Shown here piece by piece: positions 31,695 to 39,941 of a DNA stretch of 51,716 bases. The notes under the pieces were generated by a model that saw only the letters and a program-made list of their open reading frames with translations, ran no database searches and was not told where the DNA came from. The stretch's first letter is position 1. The number at the start of each line of letters is the position of its first letter. The translations under genes and the position numbers were made by a program. The DNA comes from JBOHER01 sp050701115. Its GTDB lineage: Bacteria; Actinomycetota; Actinomycetes; Mycobacteriales; Pseudonocardiaceae. The DNA is taken from assembly GCA_050701115.1 (NCBI GenBank), contig JBOHER010000319.1, forward strand, positions 1 to 51,716, read 5' to 3'.

Positions 31695-31724
31695 TCCTGG
31701 AAGGTTTCCCGATGCCCTGACCAG

Positions 31725-31796
31725 GAGGGTTATTTACAAGTCAGTTGGCGGGGGCCGCCCGGAGTGGTGAATAGCCCGACTTATGAATAAGACACC
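31725..31796. repeat. MITE-like intergenic repeat, family 1, copy A (internally deleted)
   Basis: 72 bp: GAGGGTTATTTACAAGTCAG at the left and CTTATGAATAAGACACC at the right, with inverted ends TTATT-x-A-C/T-AAGTC. The first about 47 bp and last about 35 bp match copies at 39816 and 43943; about 54 bp between G-G-A-G and T-G-G-T-G-A-A-T-A is missing here. It lies between the acyl-CoA ligase and the DUF222-HNH gene. Confidence 0.8.
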
Positions 31797-31841
31797 AGGT
31801 GAAACTGGTCTCTAATGCTGGTATGTCGAACTGGTGTTCGA

Positions 31842-31854
31842 TATGCTTGGGGTG
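31842..31854 (+). promoter_or_regulatory. -10 element and leaderless start of the DUF222-HNH gene
   Basis: TATGCT at 31842-31847 fits a TANNNT -10 box; 7 bp later comes the GTG at 31854 that begins the conserved part of the protein. No Shine-Dalgarno sequence precedes it, so the transcript is probably leaderless. Confidence 0.5.
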
Positions 31855-33230
31855 TGGTGGAGTTCGTTCAGGTCGGTAGCGCGGCGGGGATCATGTTCCT
31901 GCCCGCCGATTTGGTGAACCCGCCGACCTGGGGCGCCGACGAGTGGATCGATCACCAATGCCGGGCCCGCACGGGTGCGGAGATCGCCGGGCTCGGCGAG
32001 TCCGAGGTGCTCGACACGCTGACCGCCGCGCGGCGGATGCGGGCCCGGGCCGACGCGTTGGAGGCCCGCGCGTTGGCTCGGTTGGACCGGCTGCGCGGGG
32101 GCAGCCGGTATGTCGCAGATGAGGCCGCGTTGGAGTTGCGGGTGTCTCGGCATGCGGCGGCGGACCGGGTGCGGCGCGGTATGCACCTGGTGCACCGGAT
32201 GCCCCACCTGCTGGCGGCGATGGAGCGGGGGGAGATCGAGGGGTTCGCGGCGGGCCGGATCGCGCAGGCCACCGCGATGCTCTCGGCCGAGCACGCCCGG
32301 GCGGTGGACGCCGCGCTGGCCAACAAACTCGCCGCAGGCAGGCTGGGGTTCACTGATCCGACCAGCCTGCTGCGCGCCGCCCGGCGGCTGGTGGACAAGC
32401 TCGACCCGCACGGGCAACACACCCGCGCCCGCCAGGCCCGCGCGGAGCGCAAAGTCGAGTTGATCCCCGGTGAGAACGCGATGGCCACCCTGAGTGCGGA
32501 CCTGCCGGTCGAGGTCGCAGCCTCTGCCTACGCCCGCATCGACGGCATGGCCCGCACACTCCGCAACCGAGGCGATCAGCGCAACCTCGACCAGCTGCGC
32601 GCGGATGTCTACGCCGACCTGCTGCTGGGCAACAATCCCGGCCTCACCCCGCCCAAGGGCGCGGCGACGGTGTTTCTGCACATGCCCATAGACACCGCAC
32701 TGACCATGTCCGATCAGGGCTGCGAACTCGCAGGGTATGGCCCCCTCCCGGCCGCGGTCGCGCGGGAGATCATGACCAACAAGGGCAGCGTGTGGCGCAA
32801 GGTGCTCACCGACCCCGAATCCGGCACGATCCGCAGCCTGGGCCGCAGGCGGCGGCGACCCAACGCCGCCATCCGCGATATCGTCGCCGCCCGGGATCGA
32901 GAATGCACCACACCCGGCTGCCACCGGCCCGCGCAGCGCTGCGACTTCGACCACCTACGCGACTGGCGCAAACACGGGGTCACCGCCGACCTCAACGGCG
33001 GGTCCAAATGCCGGCGAGATCATCGGCTCAAAGACCAACCCGGCTGGACACTCGACTTCGACCCCACCACCGGCACCGGGACCATCACCACCCCAGCCGG
33101 ACGCACCCACACCAAAACCCACCACCCGATCACCGAACCACAACCGAGACAGTCCACAAAGGACGCAGTGCGAGGGGTGCGTCGGCAGTTCGCCAAGGAC
33201 CCACCCAGCGACACCGAGCCACCATTCTGA
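31854..33230 (+). CDS. DUF222/HNH endonuclease domain protein (13E12 repeat family)
   Basis: 458 residues. The long helical DUF222 part (LTAARRMRARADALEARALA, AAADRVRRGMHLVHRMPHLL, FAAGRIAQATAML) is followed by a C-terminal HNH nuclease: RDRECTTPGCHRPAQRCDFD, H in F-D-H-L, and KCRRDHRLK. The Cys residues form the usual zinc-type knuckle. These multi-copy actinobacterial genes are thought to be mobile or self-spreading, although their role is unproven. Preceded by repeat copy A. The start is the GTG at 31854 rather than ATG-like codons upstream. Confidence 0.92.
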   Translation: MVEFVQVGSAAGIMFLPADLVNPPTWGADEWIDHQCRARTGAEIAGLGESEVLDTLTAARRMRARADALEARALARLDRLRGGSRYVADEAALELRVSRHAAADRVRRGMHLVHRMPHLLAAMERGEIEGFAAGRIAQATAMLSAEHARAVDAALANKLAAGRLGFTDPTSLLRAARRLVDKLDPHGQHTRARQARAERKVELIPGENAMATLSADLPVEVAASAYARIDGMARTLRNRGDQRNLDQLRADVYADLLLGNNPGLTPPKGAATVFLHMPIDTALTMSDQGCELAGYGPLPAAVAREIMTNKGSVWRKVLTDPESGTIRSLGRRRRRPNAAIRDIVAARDRECTTPGCHRPAQRCDFDHLRDWRKHGVTADLNGGSKCRRDHRLKDQPGWTLDFDPTTGTGTITTPAGRTHTKTHHPITEPQPRQSTKDAVRGVRRQFAKDPPSDTEPPF

Positions 33231-33286
33231 CGACGCTCCCAGCTCACCAACGGGCACTCTCGCACGTCTGAGGGCGGCCGCCATGC

Positions 33287-33469
33287 TTGACCTTGCCACT
33301 GGGGAGGACGCAGGATGGTTTCGCCGAATCCGATCCTGGCATGAGGAGCTTGTCCACCGTTGGCGACCCAGACCGGGCAGCCCACAACCTCATCGATCTG
33401 GCCAATCGGCGCGGTGGGCCGGACAACGTCACCTGTGTTGTGGCCGACGTCGTTCGAGCCGCTGCTTGA
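33287..33469 (+). pseudogene. C-terminal fragment of a PP2C-type Ser/Thr phosphatase
   Basis: Codons ending at 33469 read AAHNLIDLANRRGGPDNVTC and then VVADVV, the last helix and strand of actinobacterial PP2C phosphatases (Stp/PstP), including the metal-binding G-G-P-D-N motif. Only about 45 codons match; the catalytic body is absent upstream, where bases 33231-33286 follow the HNH gene directly. The fragment overlaps the 3' end of the patatin gene on the other strand by 41 bp. Confidence 0.6.
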
Positions 33470-36400
33470 ATCCGCGCCACAGGCCACCAAATGGCGTCGT
33501 GACCGCGGGCAGGATCAGTAGGGCGGCGACCACCAACCACCACCAGGGATGCTTACCCTGTTGCCAGTTGTCCGCCGCCGCGCCGAGCCACGCGAACAGG
33601 TTCTCCCGGATCACCGGCACGAACCCGGCGAAGAGCAGCGCCGCACCTGCCAGCACCACGGCCAGCGTGAGCAACGCCCGCCACGTTCGTCTCAAATGGA
33701 TCAGACTGAGCACCAGGAACGCCAGCGCACCAGCGGCGAGCGGCAGCCCTGCGACCTGCAATGCGCCGTTGGCCTGGCTGCTCAGCACCAAACCGGCCAC
33801 CATGGTGATGGCCCCGGCGAGCAGCGCGAACGGCGCGGGCAGCGTGCTCGCCCCGCTGGTGACCCACCACGCGGATCGCCCGGACGCCTGCGCGAAGTCG
33901 ATCGCGGGCTTCACCGGCCGCGGCACGGCGCCCGAAGCGGCGGCGGCGTTGATCCCGACCGCACCCGCCTGGATCACCGTCTTGGTCAGCAGGGTCGACC
34001 CGCGTTCGCTGTCGAACGTCTCACCGGAGATGGCGCAGGTCTGGAACTCCCGTTGTACATCCCGCGACTGGGCAGGCGTGCTGAGCAGCTTCCGGAACTC
34101 CCGGGACCACTTGCCGTTCCCGCCGTTCGCGATGTCGTCGGCCGCCGTTTCGGCCACCTTGGTGAGCTCCTGAGCGGCGATGTCGGTCTGCAGCGAGCGC
34201 GCCAGCACCATCGCGGTGACCGGCATGCTCGCGGGAATCGCTGTACCCGACGGCTCGGTGTGGCCGAGGTTGACGTCAAGGCCGAGGAAATCCAACTCGT
34301 CGGCGAGCTGGCCGAGCAGCCCCTTGACCGCGGGCGCGCTGAGTCGGTCACCGCTCCGAGGCGGCTCCCAGCCGATCTCCCGGAACGTGCGCACGATGTC
34401 CTCGCGCTGCAGCAGGCGCAGCCGCTGCGGGTCGAGCAGGGATTGCAGCAGCCAGCCGACCCCGTCGATGCGACCCCACATCCAGTCGTTGGCCCGCCAC
34501 GACGCCTTGTAGAACGCGCCGAAGTTGTGCACCTGCACCCCGGTGAGCTTGTCCTTGGCCAGTTGCCTGCTCATGTCCAGCAGGGTGCGGGTGTCTGCGC
34601 TGACCTGAACGAGGTCGACGCGTTGGTCAACCGACGGGGACTCGGCGAGCAGGCCAAGGGTCGCGATATGCAAGGCCAGCATGCGGCCCGCGACCGACGA
34701 ATCAGCTTCCTGATCCCACGACAGCGGCCAGGACCGTACAGGCTCCGGCAGTTCGGCGTACGGTGCGGGCGGGGGATTGAGCCAGTTCAACAGCGTGCTT
34801 ATGGTGTGGATCGCGTCCTCGCGTTCGCTGCCGTTGGTCGAGGCCACCACCCGCATTGTCGGGCTGATCGCCCGGATGACGCCGCTGATGATCCGCCAGG
34901 CCTCGACCAGCCGCTCCTGGGCGACCATGCCCGCCCACTCGCGCCCCAGCGCCTCGATCCATTCGGCCAGGGTGGCGCCTTCGGCCGGGAGAGGTCGCTC
35001 GGCCAGCCAATCCGACAGCCGCTGGGGGCGCGCCGCCCACTTACGCGCGGTGTGCAGCCAGGTTCGTGCGTGGTTCAGCCGGGCCACCTGATCAGCATTC
35101 GGGCGAAGCCGGAAGCCGGCGTTCACGAGTTGCAGGCCAGTGCTCACCGCACCTTCCACCGCACCCGTGCGGAACTGAGCCAACTGCTCCGCCGCGCAAC
35201 TCTCGGCAGGCGTCGTCGTCGGCAGGCCGTCCAGCAGCCCGGTCAGCGCGGCTTTCCTGAGCGCTCCGCTCATTCCGGAACCCCACTGCTGTCCCGGCTG
35301 CTTTCCGGCGGTCGCGTCCCGGCGGTCCAGCTGCCGGGTGGCTTCGCGCACCAACTCGGCCGCGTCCTCCCGCACGTGCCGGTCCAGGTAATCCTTCATC
35401 AGCCGTTGATCCACCAGCCGGTTGGATCCGGTGGACGCGGTCAGCCGCGTCGCCATGGCCGCCAGGGAGACGCGGGTGCCCCGCGCACGGACAACGGCGT
35501 CGTTGTGCCGGGTGAGTTCCTCGAGTTCGGAGCTCACCGTTTGGCTCGTCACCGCCGAAACCACATGGCCGAGGGCGCTACCGAGCAGCGGCGGTTCGGC
35601 CGGATCGACCGGTATCTCAGTGGTCTCGCTGGCCGATGTGGGCACCACGTACAACAAGAGCCGCCGTACGGCCTCCTCGGCGGGGCGTTCGAAGATCTCG
35701 CGCAGCGCCGGGCGCAACGGCTTGTTGAGCAGCACACCGCCGTCGGTCAACCAGTGCGAACGCGCCGCCGTCGTGTACCGGCTCATGTCCGGATGCCACG
35801 CATCGACATCGCTTCCGCTGGGCATGAGGGAAAGTTCGAACGCGCCGGGGAAGGACGCGGTCGACCTGGCTGCCAGGGCAAGTGGCCGGACCATCGCAGG
35901 GTCATTCCAGTCGGGTCCGGCGAAGCGGAACAGCAGGCGGTGCTCCCCGTCGCGCACCAGATTGCCCAGTGCGTCGTCGAACCGCGCGGTCTCGCCGTCG
36001 ATCATGGTGCTGGTGAGCATCACCGTGATGTCCGGATCCTGCGGAGGTTGACCGCTGCGTGCGATGGCGTCCAGGGCGGTGTTGAGCCCGCCGAGCAGCA
36101 CCCGGTCCCCGTCCAGCAGCGAGCGTGGTTGCCGTTCGGCGGGATCGCGCAGCAGGTTGGCCATCGACCCGGTTTCCAGCCAGGTATCGCGCAGGCTGTC
36201 CAACGTCGCGTCGTACGCCTCGGCCAGGCCGAGACAGGCCGAATTGATGCCGCCCGCGCTGGTGCCGGTGAGGACGTCAACCGACACGCGAACGTTGAGC
36301 AGTTCCAGCAGCTTGGCGTAGGCCGGAATGGTCACCCGACCGTTCTTCTCGAGTGCTCGAGAGGCATGCAGCAGGCGAGAGATCTCGCTGGTCACCCCGC

Positions 36401-36506
36401 CCATCCATATCGCGAGGCTGACCCCGCCCACCATGGATACGGCGAAGCGGATTTCCTGCCGCCAGAGCGCGTCTTCTTGCTGTGGGGTCGCTGGCTTCCC
36501 GGACAT
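33429..36506 (-). CDS. Large patatin-like (DUF3376) membrane-associated lipase
   Basis: 1,025 residues from the ATG at 36506, with GGAGGTG just upstream. The patatin domain is complete: GGVSLAIWMGG (oxyanion, 27-37), GTSAGG (nucleophile Ser83) and D-G-G-V-L-L-N-K-P-L (catalytic Asp, about 250). A long helical middle (DUF3376-like) follows, and at the end three to four membrane helices (FALLAGAITMVAGLVLSS, LLTLAVVLAGAALLFAGF, WWWLVVAALLILPAVTTP) and a basic tail. It should hydrolyse acyl esters of phospholipids at the membrane. The size is several times that of a simple patatin but typical for this actinobacterial group. Expression from the same intergenic region as the thioredoxin gene. Confidence 0.9.
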   Translation of the reverse strand: MSGKPATPQQEDALWRQEIRFAVSMVGGVSLAIWMGGVTSEISRLLHASRALEKNGRVTIPAYAKLLELLNVRVSVDVLTGTSAGGINSACLGLAEAYDATLDSLRDTWLETGSMANLLRDPAERQPRSLLDGDRVLLGGLNTALDAIARSGQPPQDPDITVMLTSTMIDGETARFDDALGNLVRDGEHRLLFRFAGPDWNDPAMVRPLALAARSTASFPGAFELSLMPSGSDVDAWHPDMSRYTTAARSHWLTDGGVLLNKPLRPALREIFERPAEEAVRRLLLYVVPTSASETTEIPVDPAEPPLLGSALGHVVSAVTSQTVSSELEELTRHNDAVVRARGTRVSLAAMATRLTASTGSNRLVDQRLMKDYLDRHVREDAAELVREATRQLDRRDATAGKQPGQQWGSGMSGALRKAALTGLLDGLPTTTPAESCAAEQLAQFRTGAVEGAVSTGLQLVNAGFRLRPNADQVARLNHARTWLHTARKWAARPQRLSDWLAERPLPAEGATLAEWIEALGREWAGMVAQERLVEAWRIISGVIRAISPTMRVVASTNGSEREDAIHTISTLLNWLNPPPAPYAELPEPVRSWPLSWDQEADSSVAGRMLALHIATLGLLAESPSVDQRVDLVQVSADTRTLLDMSRQLAKDKLTGVQVHNFGAFYKASWRANDWMWGRIDGVGWLLQSLLDPQRLRLLQREDIVRTFREIGWEPPRSGDRLSAPAVKGLLGQLADELDFLGLDVNLGHTEPSGTAIPASMPVTAMVLARSLQTDIAAQELTKVAETAADDIANGGNGKWSREFRKLLSTPAQSRDVQREFQTCAISGETFDSERGSTLLTKTVIQAGAVGINAAAASGAVPRPVKPAIDFAQASGRSAWWVTSGASTLPAPFALLAGAITMVAGLVLSSQANGALQVAGLPLAAGALAFLVLSLIHLRRTWRALLTLAVVLAGAALLFAGFVPVIRENLFAWLGAAADNWQQGKHPWWWLVVAALLILPAVTTPFGGLWRGFKQRLERRRPQHR

Positions 36507-36649
36507 GACCGCACCTCCGCTCGCTCGTAGGTCGGTCGAAAAGCCGATGCGGTTACGCACGACGTAAGAAGCCCGGCGAGGGCGCAGGAACAGGTGACGA
36601 TCTGCGAGCGTTGGGTATGCCCGTATGGGTATCCGCGAAGGAGGTTGTG

Positions 36650-37009
36650 GTGGCAACGGTCGAACTGACCAGTGAAACGTTCAATGGCATCGTGGGCCAA
36701 GAGGGCATCGTCCTGGTGGACTTCTGGGCATCGTGGTGCGGACCGTGCAGGCAGTTCGCGCCGACCTACGAACGGGTCTCGGAGAACCACGACGACATCG
36801 TCTTCGGCACTGTGAACACCGAGGCGGAGCAGACCCTGGCGCAAGCCTTTGGCGTTTCCTCGATTCCCACCTTGATGGCGGTCCGCGACGGGGTCGTGCT
36901 GTACGCGCAGCCAGGGGCCATGCCCGAGCAGACGCTCGAGGACCTGATCGGCAAGGTGCGCGACGTCGACATGAACGAGGTGCGCAAGGAGATCGCGGAC
37001 CAATCCTGA
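36650..37009 (+). CDS. Thioredoxin
   Basis: 119 residues. VLVDFWASWCGPCRQFAPTY places the redox pair at C30/C33, and SIPTLM has the cis-Pro. It is a cytoplasmic disulfide reductase. The GTG at 36650 has AAGGAGG (36638-36644) upstream; an ATG 39 bp earlier lies ahead of that RBS and is not used. The C-terminal 12 residues extend slightly past E. coli TrxA. Not linked to a thioredoxin reductase gene here. Confidence 0.94.
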   Translation: MATVELTSETFNGIVGQEGIVLVDFWASWCGPCRQFAPTYERVSENHDDIVFGTVNTEAEQTLAQAFGVSSIPTLMAVRDGVVLYAQPGAMPEQTLEDLIGKVRDVDMNEVRKEIADQS

Positions 37010-37043
37010 CCGGTACCGTCGAGTCGATCACTGTGGAGGCCCG

Positions 37044-37640
37044 ATGCTGAGCGAGGACTGGGATGCGAAGTTCGCCGCGAGCGACTTCCTGTTCACCGAC
37101 CGGCCCAACCAGACACTGGTGGCCGAGGTCGCCGGGCTCGAGACCGGTCACGCGCTCGACCTCGGTGCTGGGCAGGGCCGCAACGCGGTCTGGCTCGCCG
37201 CGCAGGGCTGGCAGGTGACCGCGGTCGATTTCTCCCAGGTAGGACTGGCTCAGGCTGCGGATCTCGCGGACGCCAAGGGGGTCGAGTTGTCCTTCGTGCT
37301 TGCCGACGCGGTGGACTGGACCCCGCCGGTCAACGCCTTCGATCTCGTGCTGGTTTGCTATCTGCAGTTGCCCGCGGCCGAATTGCGCGGTGTGCTGACC
37401 GGAGCGGCCGCCGCGGTAGCGTCAGGCGGCACGATGCTGGTCATCGGGCACGACCGGGACAACCTGACGCGCGGAACCGGCGGCCCGCAGGATCCGGATG
37501 TGCTCTATACGGTGGACGAGGTCAGCCAGGCGTTGCCGGGCCTGCGGATCGAGAGGGCCGAGCGGTTCGACAGGCTGGTCGATACCGAGCTCGGCCCGAC
37601 GCACGCGATCGACACCGTGGTCCGCGCGACTCGGCCCTAG
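37044..37640 (+). CDS. Class I SAM-dependent methyltransferase
   Basis: 198 residues. ALDLGAGQGRNAVWLAAQGW is the SAM-binding motif I (with an R-N-A-x-x-L-A pattern as in tellurite-resistance/thiopurine-type methyltransferases), VTAVDFSQVGLAQAADLA holds the acidic ribose contact, and FDLVLVCYLQLP is motif IV-like. Substrate unknown; small-molecule detoxification is common for this group. It starts 34 bp after the thioredoxin stop, presumably the same operon. Confidence 0.88.
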   Translation: MLSEDWDAKFAASDFLFTDRPNQTLVAEVAGLETGHALDLGAGQGRNAVWLAAQGWQVTAVDFSQVGLAQAADLADAKGVELSFVLADAVDWTPPVNAFDLVLVCYLQLPAAELRGVLTGAAAAVASGGTMLVIGHDRDNLTRGTGGPQDPDVLYTVDEVSQALPGLRIERAERFDRLVDTELGPTHAIDTVVRATRP

Positions 37641-37670
37641 CGAGCCGGCCGGCCCGGGCAGCTCCCCGTC

Positions 37671-37754
37671 GCCGAGTTGGCCGTTCGCGTCCCCGAGTTG
37701 GCCGTTCGCGTCGCCGAGTTGGCCGTTCGCGTCGCCGACTTGCGCGACCGCGTT
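37671..37754. repeat. Left array of 21-bp repeats flanking the DUF559 gene
   Basis: Three near-identical 21-bp units (37671-37691, 37692-37712, 37713-37733) and a degraded fourth (37734-37754). Each carries CGAGTTGGCCGT; the units differ by one base. The reverse complement ACGGCCAACTCG is the core of the right array at 38730-38813, so the two arrays are inverted around the gene. The period is exactly 21 bp on both sides. Confidence 0.9.
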
Positions 37755-37780
37755 ATCCACATCCAGCTGAGTTATCCACA
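37753..37780 (+). promoter_or_regulatory. Two perfect DnaA-box sequences upstream of the DUF559 gene
   Basis: TTATCCACA occurs at 37753-37761 and again at 37772-37780, same orientation, 19 bp apart. Both are identical to the DnaA consensus. They lie between the left array and the ATG at 37801. They could be real DnaA sites, or a motif typical of this gene family. Functional use is inferred. Confidence 0.6.
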
Positions 37781-37800
37781 GATTTCACTGACAGGGGACA

Positions 37801-38736
37801 ATGACGCTTCCGCACCCGCATTCTGCATGGGTGTTTGGCATCCCGAATTCTGATCATGGCGCGGCCCGTCGAGCGGACGTGGCCGCCGCTGTAGGCGAAC
37901 GCGTGCTGCGTGGGGCTGTGCGGGACGGTGTTGTCGCTGCGCCCTGGCGTGGGGTGGTGGTGGATGGGCGGCGCGTGCTAGACCCCATCACTCGCGCCGC
38001 CGCCGCGCTGCTGGTATGTGGACGCGACGCGGTGGTCTCGCACCACACCGCCGCCGCATTGCACGGCTGTACCGCTGCCGACGACGTGAATGTGCATGTG
38101 ACCGTGCCGTACTCGAGTTGGGTTCGCTCGAAGAGTGGGTTGGCAGTGCACCATGATCGGTTCAGCGCAGACGACGTCGTGTCGCGACACGGACTGCGCA
38201 CGTTCATCGTGGAGGTCGCCATCGCGGAACTGCTCTGCATAGCGACTCGGTGGGTTGCCCTTGCCTGCCTGGACCAGGCACTCGCGGGACGATCCGATTC
38301 ACAGGTGGGGGAGTTCATCGCCGCTGTTGATCAGCGGCTCGCGGTTCGGGATAACCGGAGAGGCATCCGTGTCGCCGAGTCCCTGATATGTCTCGGGACA
38401 AGCGGGGCGGAGTCACCCCAGGAGAGCCGACTCCGGCTTGCTGTCATCGATGCCGGCTTCCCAAACCCGGTCACCCAGCACCCGGTCCGTACCTTGGCGG
38501 GGGATTTGCTCTACCGGATCGACATCGCGTGGCCGGAGTTGCGAATCGGCCTCGAGTACGACGGATACGAAGCCCACGAGGGTCGCGCGGAGTATGACGC
38601 AGAGCGCGATCGGCGGTTGGCTGCTCGCGGCTGGCGCATCATCAGAGTCCGCAGGGAGGATTTCGTGAACCCGGCTCGCTTCCTTGCGGTGCTTCGGCAG
38701 GCGTTTGCCGATCGCCACTTCTCGATCAGCGCGTAA
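37801..38736 (+). CDS. DUF559 (Vsr-like) nuclease with AbiEi-type N-terminal region
   Basis: 311 residues. The N-terminal half (GVVAAPWRGVVVDGRRV, ALLVCGRDAVVSHHTAAALH, FIVEVAIAELLCIATRWVAL) resembles the winged-helix AbiEi antitoxin-like module common in actinobacterial DUF559 proteins. The C-terminal domain is PD-(D/E)xK-like: RIDIAWPELRIGLEYDGYEA with D241, E252 and D254, then AERDRRLAARGWRIIRVRRE. It is predicted to cut DNA. It is bracketed by inverted 21-bp arrays; the stop codon TAA (38734-38736) lies inside the first right-hand unit, so gene and repeats are physically inseparable. Two DnaA-box sequences precede it. Confidence 0.88.
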   Translation: MTLPHPHSAWVFGIPNSDHGAARRADVAAAVGERVLRGAVRDGVVAAPWRGVVVDGRRVLDPITRAAAALLVCGRDAVVSHHTAAALHGCTAADDVNVHVTVPYSSWVRSKSGLAVHHDRFSADDVVSRHGLRTFIVEVAIAELLCIATRWVALACLDQALAGRSDSQVGEFIAAVDQRLAVRDNRRGIRVAESLICLGTSGAESPQESRLRLAVIDAGFPNPVTQHPVRTLAGDLLYRIDIAWPELRIGLEYDGYEAHEGRAEYDAERDRRLAARGWRIIRVRREDFVNPARFLAVLRQAFADRHFSISA

Positions 38737-38813
38737 CGGCCAACTCGCGGCGCGTAACGGCCAACTCGGGGGCGGGGACGGCCAACTCGGGGGCGGGGAC
38801 GGCCAACTCGGGG
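38730..38813. repeat. Right array of 21-bp repeats flanking the DUF559 gene
   Basis: Four 21-bp units (38730-38750, 38751-38771, 38772-38792, 38793-38813), each with core ACGGCCAACTCG. The first two have GCGTA before the core, the last two GCGGGG. The gene's stop codon is part of unit 1. Orientation is opposite to the left array. Confidence 0.9.
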
Positions 38814-38956
38814 CGTGCGGTTGTGTTCGGCGTCGCAGGATCGACATCACAGGTCCTTCATCTGGTTCGACACGCGCAGCGATGTGATACTCACCGGTAG
38901 GTTTTCACTCACGACGTCGTCGAATCCCCCACACATCCATCCGCAAGGAGGAACAC

Positions 38957-39781
38957 GTGTCCAAGGACCTGGTCCCATCAGGCCCACGGCAGAACCCCGC
39001 GATCGCGGTCGCGGGCGGCCTGTTCGGACGCGCAGGCAAACTTGCGGGATGGGCCGCGCGCACCAGCTACGGAATCGCCAAGCGCATTCCCGGGGCGGAC
39101 GTTGCCGAGCGCGGCTTGCAGCAATTGGAGCGGACCGCGCTGACCGAACTACGCAAGCGGATCGACGAGGTGACCGACCCGTACATGTCGGCGCTGAGCA
39201 GGCCACCAGCGCTCCGGGCAGCGTCCGGCCAGCTTTCCGGAAGCGAAACGGCCACGGTGGACGGCAAGGGCGAACTCGTGGTCCATCCGACCAGGAACGG
39301 TGCTGTGGAGCCGCTCCGCGCGGTCATGGCCGATCTGCTGAACCGGGCCGTCGAATACACCGGCAATGAGGCGCGGGAAAGCATGTACGCCGTGATCATC
39401 CGGCAGCTCACGCCGGATGAGGCGAGGCTGATGGCCGCCCTCTCCGACGGGTCCCCGTCCGCGCTGATCGACATCGCGGAGCGCAGCGGGGTCAACGCAA
39501 CCGGGCGGATCCTGCTGCGCAACATCTCGAACATCGCGGACAAGTCCGGCGTGGTGTTACGTGACCAGGTGCCGAACTACCTCACCAAGTTGATCTCGCT
39601 GGATCTGGCCGAGTACGACGAGGAAGATCCCGCGATGAGCACCCAATACGAAATCCTGCTGACCCACCAGGCGGTCCGGCGTGCGCTGGATTCGACGAAG
39701 CGAGCCAAGATCATCCGGCGCACGATTCACATCTCGCGATTCGGCGACGAATTCTGGAAGGCGTGCACTCCTACCGGGTAA
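38957..39781 (+). CDS. Abi-alpha (DUF4393) family protein
   Basis: 274 residues. A short amphipathic N-terminus (AIAVAGGLFGRAGKLAGWAA) is followed by the DUF4393 body: VMADLLNRAVEYTGNEARES, IRQLTPDEARLMAALSDGSP, NYLTKLISLDLAEYDEEDPA, and the terminal ISRFGDEFWKACTP, close to the family's L-T-x-F-G-x-x-F-W-x-A-C. DUF4393 was named from abortive phage infection loci, but most members are untested. GTG start with AAGGAGG at 38943-38949. It follows the DUF559 nuclease; 38814-38956 contain only the presumed promoter. Confidence 0.8.
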   Translation: MSKDLVPSGPRQNPAIAVAGGLFGRAGKLAGWAARTSYGIAKRIPGADVAERGLQQLERTALTELRKRIDEVTDPYMSALSRPPALRAASGQLSGSETATVDGKGELVVHPTRNGAVEPLRAVMADLLNRAVEYTGNEARESMYAVIIRQLTPDEARLMAALSDGSPSALIDIAERSGVNATGRILLRNISNIADKSGVVLRDQVPNYLTKLISLDLAEYDEEDPAMSTQYEILLTHQAVRRALDSTKRAKIIRRTIHISRFGDEFWKACTPTG

Positions 39782-39815
39782 CGCGAGAACCGAAGAATCG
39801 CCGATGCGGTTCTTG

Positions 39816-39941
39816 GAGGGTTATGCACAAGTCAGTTGGCGGGGGCCGCCCGGAGGGTGGCTCGCGACGACTGACTGCAGGTGAGGGGCGTGATTGAGGT
39901 GAGCGCGCCGTGGTGAATAGCCCGACTTATGAATAAGACAC
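39816..39941. repeat. MITE-like intergenic repeat, family 1, copy B
   Basis: 126 bp: left GAGGGTTATGCACAAGTCAG, right CTTATGAATAAGACAC. Nearly identical to copy C at 43943 and to the ends of copy A. In addition TTGTGCATAACCCTC at 39992-40006 is an inverted copy of its left end (GAGGGTTATGCACAA at 39816-39830), so this copy lies inside a longer 191-bp structure with 15-bp perfect inverted ends. No coding capacity. Confidence 0.85.

Noticed and set aside
31854..33230. Homing endonuclease or intein for the DUF222-HNH gene
   Set aside because: No host gene is interrupted and no splicing motifs are present; the DUF222-HNH architecture is the ordinary 13E12 family.
33549..36530. 993-codon open frame on the plus strand
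   Set aside because: It is antisense to the patatin gene, full of Arg/Gly/His and without domain motifs; long antisense frames are normal at this GC content.
37671..37770. Left repeat array as protein-coding heptapeptide repeats (G-D-A-N-G-Q-L)
   Set aside because: A 21-bp period necessarily gives seven-residue repeats in any open frame; no start, RBS or homologous protein supports coding, and the inverted right array argues for a DNA-level role.
37671..38813. CRISPR array
   Set aside because: Units are 21 bp with no unique spacers of 25-40 bp, and no cas genes are present.
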